Positions 1 to 10,700 of a stretch of 64,000 bases of DNA are shown here, one piece after another; the first letter of the stretch is position 1, and each line of letters opens with the position of its first letter. The notes below the pieces were generated by a model that saw only the letters and a program-made list of their open reading frames with translations, did not search any database and had not been told where the DNA came from. The stretch is from the NCBI RefSeq assembly GCF_020283565.1, contig NC_060063.1, forward strand, positions 24,792,777 through 24,856,776, read 5' to 3'. The translations under genes and the position numbers were made by a program. The stretch comes from Trifolium pratense. Its lineage: Eukaryota; Streptophyta; Magnoliopsida; Fabales; Fabaceae.

Positions 1-571
1 CAAGAAGGAAATTACTGAGTCTATCATACCAAGCTCTTGGAGCTTGTTTCAGACCATATAGTGATTTCTTTAATCTGAAAACATGTTCTGGTTTTGAGAC
101 ATCTTCAAAACCAGGTGGTTGCTTAACATATACTTCTTCAGAAATAAAACCATTTAAGAAGGCACTTTTAACATCCATCTGATACAAGGTTATTCCATGA
201 TTAACAGCATAAGATAGAAGTAACCTGATTGCTTCAAGTCTAGCAACTGGTGCAAAGGTTTCAGTATAGTCAATCCCCTCTTGCTGACTATAACCTTGTG
301 CAACCAATCTAGCCTTGTTTCTTACCACTTCACCTTGTTCATTCAGCTTGTTTCTGAATACCCATTTTGTTCCAATAATGTTCTTGTGTGAAGGTTTGGG
401 CACTAGAGTCCATACATCATTTCTTTGAAATTGATTCAGCTCTTCTTGCATTGCTACTATCCAAGCATCATCTTTCAGAGCTTCATCAATCTTTGAAGGT
501 TCCATCATAGAGATAAGACCAACTAAGGATTCCTCATTTCTTAGTTGAGATCTTGTCTTTCTTGGACTATC
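1..571 (-). pseudogene. Ty1/Copia pol, reverse transcriptase part (cut by window edge)
   Basis: Read on the minus strand from 571 to 1 the sequence is open and gives the N-terminal half of a Copia reverse transcriptase: [19 protein letters not shown], then [18 protein letters not shown], the first catalytic aspartate in [12 protein letters not shown], and [16 protein letters not shown] just before the window edge. It is the downstream part of the same pol whose integrase lies at 29628-30436. The flanks CTATC at 567-571 and 29628-29632 are the duplicated target of the 29-kb insertion between them. No stop is visible in this part, so pol was still open here when interrupted. Domain identity is seen directly; continuity with the integrase part is inferred from matching frame and TSD. 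Confidence 0.9.
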
Positions 572-1334
572 TGTAACATCCCGAATTTTTATCCAAGATA
601 TTTGTAAAAAAATCTTATTTAGTTAGAAAACGTGCCACTTTTTTTTTTTTATCAGATAAAATAGTATAATAAAATCTGAATTGGAATTCACTTAAAATAT
701 AAACTTAATTAAAATAAGTAATAGTTTAAAATGCCTAGAGGAATGAAATCAACATCCGCATTTCTAAACAAATTTAAAAAGTCGAAATGAACTGAAATTG
801 AAATAGTGTACCATAATGGCTTATTCATTACATAATTATTAAATTTGCAAAAACCCAAGTTTTCCCCCGTACGTAGCACTTCAAGCAAGCATCATTCAAC
901 TTTCTTCGGTACCTAAAATGTTAATTGTAAAGGGTCAATTTCCTTATCCATATTGACTCATACTCACCATAGAAAAATGTTATAAAACAACAACAAAACA
1001 CTTCACCTTATGAAAAAAATATAGTTATTAGTTTAAAAAAAGGTTTGGTGTTCAGAGTACTTATATACAAGCATAGGCAGCATACCATTGTTACACGGCA
1101 GAAGTAAATAAAGTAGCATAATAACACATTGCAAATTGTACAACTAATCAAATGAACCGGGAGAAGCAACAATCACACACTTATTTACACGAAAACAAGA
1201 AAGAAAATAGATTTCCATACATAATCGTACCCACACTGAAACATAGGATAATGACATAACAATACACACAATACTCAGCATGTCACAAGACAAGTATTAG
1301 TAGTGCAATCTTTCACAATATATACTATACTGAC
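572..1334 (-). other. Left arm of outer LTR-type element, non-coding
   Basis: AT-rich sequence between the outer terminus and the inserted Gypsy element. No reading frame, RNA gene or internal repeat could be supported here. It ends in CTGAC (1330-1334), the left copy of the TSD of the next element. Confidence 0.5.
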
Positions 1335-2070
1335 TGTAACGACCCAATTTTCATATTATTAATTTTTGTGTGTTAAAATATTTTATTAACTTAGAATTTT
1401 AATTAAGTTAATAACTTGAGTTATTTATCGAGTACTTTAGTTATTAAGCGAGTAGAGTGAGTTAACGTGTGATTGGGCCAAGCCAATTGGGCTTGAGGCC
1501 CAATGGGCCTTATGGACTAGTGGGGGCGCCCATATAGTCATGGGTAGAGAGAGAAAACACTCATTTTCTTTTGTTCTTAAGAGTTTAGAGAGAAGGAAGA
1601 GCATGGGTGAGCTAGGGCAAGAAGGAAAGTGAAGATCCAAGAGCAAATCTTCGAGTTTTCTTCGAATCCAGGTAAGAGAGTAGATTTCATATTCGTGGGT
1701 GATACGAGAAAGGGGAGAATGTCGATTTCTCCGTACCCGAACTTTCTCCACCCCATTTTCGTTTGGGTTTTTAGGTGATTTTCTTAAAGAAAATGATGGA
1801 GAATGTTCATAACATGTTTAATATACTTTTAACATGTAGTATGAACGAATTTGTGGGTTAAAATTGGGTATTTGTTATGTTTTGTTTTGAGTTGTTGTGT
1901 TCTTGAGCTTTTGAGCTAAAAATGGTAAATCTCTACTTTTTCGTAGTAAAAATGGTAGATCGGTGAAATGAACCGTCCTTTTGAGTCTATACATGTTGGT
2001 TACACGTGAAATCAAACTTATTTGGGATTTAGAACATCAAACTTGGATTTTTTGAGTAGATTTCTTTCCT

Positions 2071-2367
2071 CTGTGTTAGCAGGAGTCATCTGCATGATAG
2101 TAGGGGTTCTATGTGTTAGCAGGAGTCATCTGCATGATAGTAGGGGTCCTATGTGTTAGCAGGAGTCATCTGCATAATAGTAGGGGTTCTATGTGCTAGT
2201 AAGGGTTCTTGCATGATAGTAGGGGTTCTATGTGCTAGCAGGGGTTCTTGCATGATAGTAGGGGTTTTATGTGTTAGTAGGGGTATTACCTGAACTGTTA
2301 TTTGTAGTAGGGGTTCTCTGGTATAGTATGAGTTCTCTGTGTTAGCAGGGGTATTACCTGAACTGTT
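2071..2367 (+). repeat. 40-bp tandem array, three full units plus degenerate units
   Basis: Units read TGTGTTAGCAGGAGTCATCT and continue to ...GTAGGGGTTCTA. Three near-perfect copies are followed by shorter variants. Each can form a small hairpin: GCAG-GAGTCAT-CTGC (2079-2093) in full units, GCA-GGGGTTCT-TGC and CAGG-GGTATTA-CCTG in variants. The matching array in the 3' LTR (17876-18212) has four full units, and this alone explains the LTR length difference (2342 against 2382). Confidence 0.9.
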
Positions 2368-2490
2368 GTTTAATGGTTTTAAATGCTACTGATTGTTTAT
2401 AACCATGATTAATTTGTATTGTGATGAATTGTTGATTATATGTGTGGAATATAATTGTTGTTAATTGTGTTGAGGATGTTTGTTTAAATG

Positions 2491-2825
2491 TCAAAGAAGT
2501 ATATTAAGGTGTTAATTAACTTAATAAAGAAGGATATTAGAGTATGTTATTCTAATAAAGAAGTATATCGAATTATGTTATTCGATAAAGACGGATATTA
2601 AGGTATAGTGTTATCTTAATAAAGACGGAATGTTGGATAGTGTTCCACATTTATAAATGACGAGCTTAATGCTAATTAAAATGATTGTGAGTGAATTCAT
2701 GAAAAACATATACATGCATTCATGAATTGTTGTTGTATATTGGCTTGTCCAATAAAGACGGATATCGAACTATATTTGTTCGATAAAGACGAATATTAGA
2801 GGTGAGATACTCTAATAAAGACGAT
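2491..2825 (+). repeat. Array of about eight hairpins with changing but always paired stems
   Basis: Each unit is TAT-stem, short loop, complementary stem-ATA, then AAGAAGG or AAGACGG. Stem pairs are TATTAAG/CTTAATA (2502-2508, 2520-2526), TATTAGA/TCTAATA (2535-2541, 2551-2557), TATCGAAT/ATTCGATA (2566-2573, 2580-2587), TATTAAG/CTTAATA (2596-2602, 2615-2621), TATTGG/CCAATA (2738-2743, 2749-2754), TATCGAAC/GTTCGATA (2763-2770, 2778-2785) and TATTAGAG/CTCTAATA (2794-2801, 2810-2817). A weaker unit (AATGT/ACATT) lies near 2629-2650. The 3' arm runs into ATAAAG; where the preceding base is A this makes AATAAA. The array lies downstream of the presumed promoter, so it is probably transcribed. Confidence 0.85.
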
Positions 2826-3339
2826 GGTACCACATGCATTAGAGGTGTCTAGAGGATATAGCATGAATGTGAAGCATTAGATTGCATTAGGGATTATGTG
2901 TGCATTTTATGATAAATGATGTTTGACACATACTTGGTAAATGTTGATTGTTAATCCGTATGTGAGGAGCAGAGTCCGTCATGACTATAAAATGAACAAC
3001 GCAGGGTCCGTCATGACCATAATCTGAACAATGTATTTGTGGTGTTAGATTACATTAGGAACTTTATGTATATTCCTATTTGTGACTGAGTTATGTGATA
3101 TTTGTGGATGTTTTGGTATTGTCCGAGACGACGTGAAACTATATGTTTGGTGTACTTTGTGGATGATTGAATATGTAATAAATGAAGTGTATGCATGATA
3201 TATGAATATGCATGAATGATGGTGATGTATATGTATAATGTATGATTATGCATGTTTTTATGAAGAGGTGTTTAAGTACCATTTACTTACACTTGTATAT
3301 TTTGAGTATGTTGTCTAACTCTCTTTTATGTGTTATGTG

Positions 3340-3359
3340 CTGGACCGTTGGGGGTCCAG
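3340..3359 (+). other. 7-bp stem hairpin CTGGACC/GGTCCAG near the LTR end
   Basis: CTGGACC, six-base loop GTTGGG, GGTCCAG. The same 20-base hairpin occurs in the gag-only element LTRs (minus strand of 19061-19080 and its copy), where one pair is replaced by a G-U type pair and the loop changes, while length and position near the LTR end are kept. Confidence 0.7.
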
Positions 3360-3678
3360 ATTTACAGGTTTTGTGGTATTCGATGTCGAGTCGTCGGTGA
3401 AGCTCTGCTCTGATTGTGACACGGGAAAGGGTTGTATTTAGACTATAGGGTCTTTATGACTTTCGATATTTATTTGTAAAACTATACATTTTGATAAATG
3501 ATTATTCTGTATAAACACTGTTTTTACTAATTAATTACATTAGTATTATTTTGATTGAAGAGTGTAATGCTCGAACCATGACTTTTATAATAACAAAACT
3601 TTGATTTTCCGCCGTGTATTTAGAGAAAGATTTTATTAAAGGTAGAAATATAAAACTAATGGGTTTGGGTGTTACAAT

Positions 3679-3694
3679 TGGTATCAGAGCCCCG
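3679..3694 (+). other. Primer binding site, initiator tRNA-Met type
   Basis: TGGTATCAGAGCCCCG starts two bases after the 5' LTR end. TGGTATCAGAGC is the usual plant initiator-methionine tRNA primer complement, and it fixes the plus orientation of the element. Confidence 0.9.
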
Positions 3695-6625
3695 TTGTCT
3701 TCGGACTGTGTGGGTTATGTGTCGATCAGAGCAGGTCTGTGCAGTCAGACCAAGTGAGTGTTGTGCGTCAGTCGTGTTTGTCTAACAATATTGTTGTGTT
3801 TGTTCTGTGAAATCATTCATGTTGTTCGTTTAGGAACTATGAGTGATGTGAATTGGATTAATCGATCCATTGTTTTGTTGAGTAATGGTGTGAGTGCTAT
3901 ACTTCTATGTTTATAATAGTTGTATATGCTTAGAGTTTAACCTTTGTGTAGTTTAAACTTGGTTGATTGATGCTTATTTGCTAATTGTTGACGATCCGGC
4001 ATGATATAAAACTGCATGTGACGATCCGACATGATATAAAACTGCATGTGACGATCCGGCATGATATAAAACTGCATGTGGTAATGATTTGAAATAGTTT
4101 TAAAAGAGAAACTAATGTTATTTCTTGATGATGAAGATTTTGGTGAAAATATAGAGTTATTTTCTTTTGAATAAGTGAAAATTAAATTTTCAAGATAGTG
4201 AGAAGAGTAGGATGTTAATGAATCCTAGTGTGTGTTGTTATATGTTTGTTTATAACATGTGCTAGATGATTACTAGGAACTTGAATTGCTATGCGTTTTA
4301 TGAGTAAAAACATGAAGATCTCATAATCCTATGTTGTAATTGTGATGCATGATTTTAATTGTGCTTGCAAGTCTATAATGATGTTATATGCTTGATGTTT
4401 TGGATTTTGTGGATTAGTGAGTCGAGAAAACGAGAGTTTAGTGAGCGTAAGTTCAAAACCGTAGCAGAGCACCCAGATTTTTGGATGTGCTCGTTAGGCG
4501 AAGAATGAACCTCGCTGAGTCTCGCTAAGTCTTGCTAAGTCCTGTGAATGTTTTTGACTTGCCTTGCCGGGAACTCGCTAGCTTTTGCTAAGCGAGGGAG
4601 CCAGACAAGAAAATTATTTCGTTGACGTCTTGTTCTGAGTTGATTGAATGTGAGTATGAATTATTGCTATGCAATGTTCATTTTTCTTGTGTTGTTTTGA
4701 TTTCCTAACTTTGAGAAGTGAGGGAAGTATAGGTTACTTGAATGCTTGCATGAATTTGTGTTAGTGTTTAGGTATCGTTGGGTAGGCTTTGTCCCTTGTA
4801 TGCGACATGCGTGTAAACGATGTCGATACTAGTTTCTTCTTTTGGGAAGAATATGTTTAGAGACGATAGAACCGTTAGGTGTGAGCACCAGAAGTTATAG
4901 TGGAAGAGTGTAGGTGGGTTTGAGATAAGTGGGGGAGAAGGTTATGTCCCTCCGAGATGTTTCGAACGTGAGAAGATGAGATGAGTAGAGATGTTCTTGA
5001 AGTGGAATATTCAGGAAGTGGTGACGTTGTTCGAAGTGGAATGAATGGGCGCAACAAGTTGTGAGAAACTACTAGAAGGGAAGTTGTCAGACCAAGTGTT
5101 TCGCCGTGGGGCGTTAGTGAGATTGGTTAAGTGAGATGAAGAGTATTCGGAATGATTGGAAATCGTGTGTTGCACTAAAAGTATGGAGGCGTGTTTTGTG
5201 GACCAAGTTGAAGTACCTATTCGATTAGTGTGAGTCGAATATGTAGAAAAGGAAGTGATTAGGATTCTTGAGAGGATGATGATTTTGAAGTAAGTTGTCA
5301 TCCAAGTAGGTCGGATGTTGTAGCGGATGCTTGAGTAAGAAGTTTTAGGTGAGTCGTGCATATGGTAGTAGGTTGAATTGGTTGAACAATTTGGAGTTCT
5401 AAGTCTAGTGTGTGAAGTGATTCTCGGAAGAGATTTGAGGAGCTTAGAGAAAGAGATGTGAAGATTAGTGAACCGTTGGTGTTAATTAATCGAGGAAATT
5501 AAAGGAAGTAGGTTTTAAAATAGATGAGAATGGAATTGAGAAATATCATAATAGGATTGGTATGTTTGTTGAATCGTTGGAAGTAAGGATTGTATGAGTA
5601 GTCGAGTTTATTCGAAGATGGAAGTAGGATAACAATTCGAAAGATTTTGTGAGAGGCTTGCCGAAGAAAGGGTAATTGGATTTGGATAATGACCGGGCAA
5701 TTAGTGTCGCATGTTGAACGAGATCGTAGATTCTTGGAGGTTGAGATGAAGCTAAGTGAGTAGTAACGTTTTAGAATGATTAGAAATAAGAAAGTTAGCC
5801 GTTGAAGAACGTGTTGAGAAGGAGTATATGAGGTCATGTTGGAAGTGACTTGTGTTAAGTGAGAATTTGCGAAAAGGATTATCGCACATGTGAGTAGATG
5901 TCGTGTTTTAGCACTTATAGTAAGGAGTTGAAGGCGATGCCTAAGGTAAGTGTCGGAGAGCATTTTGTGTTGTCCAAAAGATAAGAGTGAGTAAGTATTT
6001 GCTAAGGAATTTGGATTCATGGAATGGAAGAGTCGGTAGAGACTAGTTTTGTTAGATGCATCGTGGATGTTGACGTAGTATGGTCACAATCGGTGACAAT
6101 GAAGTAAAAGATTTTAAATTGTTTCATCATGGATGATGGGACGGTAGTGATTTGGTGAATAAGAAACCGATGAGTGAATAAACGGAGAAGATTATGCTTG
6201 TTGCAATGCAAGATGATGAGGAACATTGATAAATGGATTATGGGCAAATTGAAGATGTCGTTTGGAATCAACGAGATAGAGGTTATGATTGTTTGGAGAA
6301 CCAATTTTAGGCGGTAGCCTAATTTTGAAGTAGCAAATTACTAAAAGATTAAGAAGTGGTATTGGAAATTGTTTGTGTTAAGGAATGCAAAGGTTGGTTA
6401 AGAGATTACTTGGGAGTAGAATAGTCGTAACGAGATTCGACTCAATGATTGGAGATATGTTAGAAAAGGAATTTGACGGTTAGAGACGGTAGTTTTTAGC
6501 ATGTGTCGAGGAAGATTTGAGAATGTGGGTCATCAAGTGATCGTTGGAATTGAATTATCGAGTGATATGTTTGGAATGAGATACGATATGAATAAGTGAT
6601 GTAACACGGTTAAGTGATTCATGAG
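3695..6625 (+). pseudogene. Decayed Gypsy gag-pol interior, left part
   Basis: No plus-strand frame of useful length survives. A reverse transcriptase landmark is recognisable near 5089-5140: RPSVSPWG, then after a frame change LVRLVK, matching the start of Gypsy RT (usual form RPSVSPWGAPVLLVKKKDG). Many stops and indels follow. The longest open frames here are on the minus strand (for example 5499-6020) and look like accidents of a purine-rich plus strand. The sequence resumes at 16736 after the SIRE insertion (TSD ATGAG at 6621-6625). Confidence 0.65.
3989..4078 (+). repeat. Three tandem 30-bp units downstream of the primer site
   Basis: Three head-to-tail copies of a 30-bp unit that begins TGACGATCCGGCATGATATA. 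The middle copy has CCGAC in place of CCGGC. They lie about 300 bp after the primer site, in what would be the untranslated leader. Confidence 0.9.
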
Positions 6626-7639
6626 TGTTGGCGTTGTATGGTTGGCCTCATTTTGCTAAAACATGTGAATCCTCTTGATGTGGAACTACGCGCTTCCACC
6701 ATCCAGTATAAGCAAGATGTTCGGTACAATGCTTCAACATTGGATACCACATCCAGTAGGCCGGGCCTGTGTATGTTGAGATCTCGCGCCTAAGTTCTAT
6801 TTATGGAATCCACAATAAATGGTCGTTTGTGATAAGGAGCGTTGTCACGCATAATTATTAATGGATCTCGTGATCAAGTGTTGCTTGTTAATCAGATCTT
6901 CAAGTTAAGGAAACAAAACATTTGAATTAAAGATTATTTCTTGAAAGGAACCATTAATCATGCTGAGCTATTGAAGCCTAAATTGAAGACCTAGCCTGAG
7001 CTCGTGAAGGTTATTTAAAGAAGGTTGACTCCATTGTTCAAACAACTGAAACCAGAATTGAGTCTTACAAAGCGTGAGTTTAGGTTTTAGTATTGTGTTT
7101 ATTGTGTTCTAAGTCTTGTGTTGATTTCCCACTAGACTAGGAACTGTGTGTTTGTGCATTGTAATATCTCTGGAGCTTCTAAGCAAGGAGATAGTGTGTG
7201 TATACCATTCCAAAGCTTTTAAGCACGGAAGTGGTGTGAGTGTTTTATGAAGTGTGTCTTCACATATTAAATCTAGTATTGTACGATCACAGTGGCTGTG
7301 GTCAAGAGGAGGTGAGCGGAGGTTCTCATACCTAGGTGTGTCTTAGGTAGGATATAACACGGGTGGTGATTAGGTGAGAAGTCATAAACGGGAGGTTTAT
7401 TGAGGGCTTCAAACTAATACTATCATAGTGGATTCACTCCTGGATTGGTATCCCCCAGAGTAGGCTTATGCTGAACTGGGTTAACAAATTACTGTGTTAA
7501 TTTACTTGCAGTATTGTTTAGTTTACTATTCCTTGTGTATGCGCTGTTGGATGTTGGATCATTGATTCACGCATTAAAAGTATACTATAGTGGTGAAGCG
7601 TTGAGTACAACATCTTAATACTAGTGTGCCAGAATTTCA
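6626..7639 (+). repeat. 5' LTR of SIRE-type element
   Basis: The 1014-bp LTR starts TGTTGGCGTTGTATGG and ends GTGTGCCAGAATTTCA. A TTATTTAAAG box near 7010 is a candidate TATA element, followed by the presumed R-U5 region. It reads the same as 15717-16730. Confidence 0.95.
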
Positions 7640-7641
7640 AT

Positions 7642-7653
7642 TGGCATCAGAGC
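7642..7653 (+). other. Primer binding site of SIRE-type element
   Basis: TGGCATCAGAGC begins two bases after the 5' LTR. It differs from the usual TGGTATCAGAGC at one position, a change that still allows G-U pairing with the primer tRNA. Confidence 0.85.
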
Positions 7654-7707
7654 AGGCACCCTGCTCGAAACTCAGGGTGAGCTTCAGGGACGGAAAATTC
7701 TGGTGAG

Positions 7708-10700
7708 ATGGACAAGGAAGGAGGAACGGTTTCTAAACCACCATTACTAACTGGGCCTGAGAACTATGACTACTGGAAAGCTAAGATGATGGTGTTTCTT
7801 AAATCCATTGATAGCAGAACATGGAAAGCTGTAGAAAATGGATGGGAACCCCCTATGGTCATTGATAAGGATGGAAAGGTAACAGGTGAAATCAAGCCTA
7901 ATAAAGACTATTCCAAAGACGAGGATGACCTAGCTCTGGGAAATTCAAAAGCCTTGAATGCCATATTCAATGGGGTGGACATCAACATGTTCAGACTTGT
8001 TAAACGATGCACTGTAGCCAAACAGGCGTGGGAAATACTCAGGAAAGCACATGAAGGAACCAACAAGGTAAAGCTGTCCAAACTTCAGATGCTTCGCACA
8101 AATTTTGAAAATCTGAGTATGAAGGAAGAAGAGACTATTCATGACTTTCACATGAATATTTTAGAATTTGCAAATTCATTTGATGCCCTGGGAGAACCCA
8201 TATCAGATGAAAAACTGGTGAGCAAAATTCTCAGATCTCTACCTAAGAGGTTTGACATGAAAGTAACAGCAATAGAAGAATCTCAGGATCTGGCCAACAT
8301 TCAAGTGGATGAACTAATAGGCTCACTTCAAACCTATGAGATGAGCATAAACCAAAGAAAAGAGAAGAAAAACAAAAGTTTGGCTTTTACTTCTAATACT
8401 ACAGAAGATGATGAGATAGATATGGAGAGTGATGAAAGTTTATCTGAAGCCATGGTGTTACTTGGTAGACAGTTCAATCGTATCATGAAGAGGATGGATA
8501 AAAGAAATAAATTCAATGGTCCAAACACCAAATCTGACTTCAACAATAAGTTCAATGGTCCAAGCACCAAATCTGACTCCAACAAACCTGTATCTACTCA
8601 AAGGAGGACCAGAAGTGATGACAAAGGTACTTCATCTAGAGGAGTTCAGTGTCATGAGTGCGAAGGATTTGGCCATATCAAATCTGAATGTCCTACTTTT
8701 CTGAAGAAGAAGAAGAGTCTTGCTGTTACTTGGTCAGATGAGGATGATTCAGAAGAAGATGAAAGTGAATCTGCTAAACTTGTCAATGCATTGACATGTG
8801 TCTGTGAATCTGATGCTGAATCATGCGATGAAACATCATATGAAGAACTGCTGGCTACCTATAAAGACTTATTCATCAGGAGCAATGAATTTTGCAAAGC
8901 CTTGGAAAAACAAAAGGAGACAAATTGTCAACTTCAGGCCGAGAAGAATGAATGTCTGGATATAATTAAGACTCTCAACAAAGAGATTGAAAAGCTGAAT
9001 GAAGACTTGGAGCATGCTAGAAAACAAGTTAGAGTTTTTGCATCAGGAGAAGAAAAGTTTCAAGCCATGCTGCTAAAACAAAGTGCTGGTAAGAAACCTA
9101 TTGGCTTTGATTACGAGATAGTGGATCAAGAAATGGGTTACAACAAAGCTACAATCACTACCCCCATTGATAAAACTTTTCCTGTTAGTGGTGGGCTACT
9201 ACCTCCTCATCCTCCCACACATCAGGGAACTGACACATGGTTAAAACCCAAGCAGCATGTCCAGACTAACTCGATGCCTCAACACCCGCCTCACCATCAA
9301 TACAACAGGACAAGATCTAGGACTAAAAGAAGGAATTGGAGGTGTCATTATTGTGGTAGGAAAGGGCACATTAGACCTTATTGCTACAAGCTGTACGGCT
9401 ATCCACAGAATTCAAGGCCATTTGAACCCAAATCTGAGAACGTGAATGTCAAGAAAGAATGGAAGAAGAAGGAAGATGGTGTAAGCTTGATAGCTCATAC
9501 ATCACTACGGGCATCATCTAGACAAGATTGGTATTTTGACAGTGGATGCTCTAGACACATGACTGGAGTGGAAGGGTATCTAGCCAACCTAAGGTCCTAT
9601 GCCACAAGCTTTGTAACATTTGGAGATGGAGCTAAGGGAGAAATAAAAGGAATTGGAAACCTAATTGATAATGGGTTACCAAACTTAGACAATGTTCTGT
9701 TAGTAAAAGGACTTACAGCAAATTTGATTAGCATCAGTCAACTATGTGACCAAGGCATGAAGGTGAACTTCACACAATCTGAATGTCTTGTTACAGATGA
9801 AGAAGGAAAACTGATAATGAAGGGAGTAAGGTCCAAAGATAATTGTTACTTGTGGGTGTCTGAAGAAGGAAATTATATGTCTACCTGCCTCATAAGCAAA
9901 AATGAGGAAGTCAAACTCTGGCATCAAAAGTTGGGTCATCTACACCTGAGAGGAATGAAAAAGGCCATAGCTGAAGAAGCAATCAGAGGATTACCCAAGC
10001 TAAAGATAGACGAAGGAACAATATGTGGAGAATGTCAGATAGGCAAACAAACCAAGGTGGCGCACCCAAGGCTTCAACATCATTCTACTACCAGAACACT
10101 TGAATTGTTACACATGGATTTGATGGGACCTATGCAGACTGAAAGTCTTGGAGGAAAAAGGTATGCTTTTGTTATGGTGGATGATTTCTCTAGATTTACA
10201 TGGATAGACTTCCTTAGAGAAAAATCAGATAGTTTTGAAACATTTAGAAACTTATGTGTACAACTTCAAAGAGAAAAGGGGTCTGTCATCATAAGGATCA
10301 GAAGTGATCATGGAAAGGAATTTGAGAATAGCAAATTCTATGATTTCTGTGCAGCAGAAGGTATCCAACATGAATTCTCTGCTCCCATAACACCACAACA
10401 AAATGGTATAGTAGAGAGAAAGAATAGAACCATTCAAGAGTCTGCTAGAGTAATGCTTCATGCCAAGGGTCTTCCATATCAGTTCTGGGCAGAGGCTATG
10501 AGTACAGCCTGCTACATACACAACCGTGTAACACTCAAAAAGGGAACATCTGCAACCTTGTATGAATTATGGAAGGGAAGAAAGCCAACTGTGAAACACT
10601 TTCACATTTTTGGGAGTAAATGCTACATTCTTGCTGACAGAGAACCAAGACGAAAACTTGATCCTAAAAGTGAAGAAGGTATATTTCTGGGATATTCCTT

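Larger units (their letters stand above)
1335..3676 (+). repeat. 5' LTR of the Gypsy-type element
   Basis: This 2342-bp LTR has, in order: a GGGCTTGAGGCCC palindrome (1489-1501); a CATATAG box near 1530 that could act as TATA; a splice-donor-like CAGGTAAGAG near 1670; a 40-bp tandem array (2071-2367); a hairpin array (2491-2825); and a conserved hairpin (3340-3359). Its partner is split between 17140-18657 and 23775-24638. Observed differences include T/G near 1391, three changes near 1650-1690 and T/C near 3616. The low divergence indicates recent insertion. Confidence 0.92.

Noticed and set aside
1437..1751. Minus-strand 104-codon frame
   Set aside because: It lies in the LTR of the Gypsy-type element, opposite to its transcription, and one base change in the other LTR shortens it.
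2071..2367. Regular short repeats resembling a CRISPR array
   Set aside because: Units are contiguous 40-mers without unique spacers, in a plant LTR.
5499..6304. Minus-strand open frames of 173 and 95 codons in the Gypsy interior
   Set aside because: They lie antisense to a purine-rich decayed pol, show no domain and are rich in Ser, Thr, Ile and Leu, as expected from the complement of such sequence.
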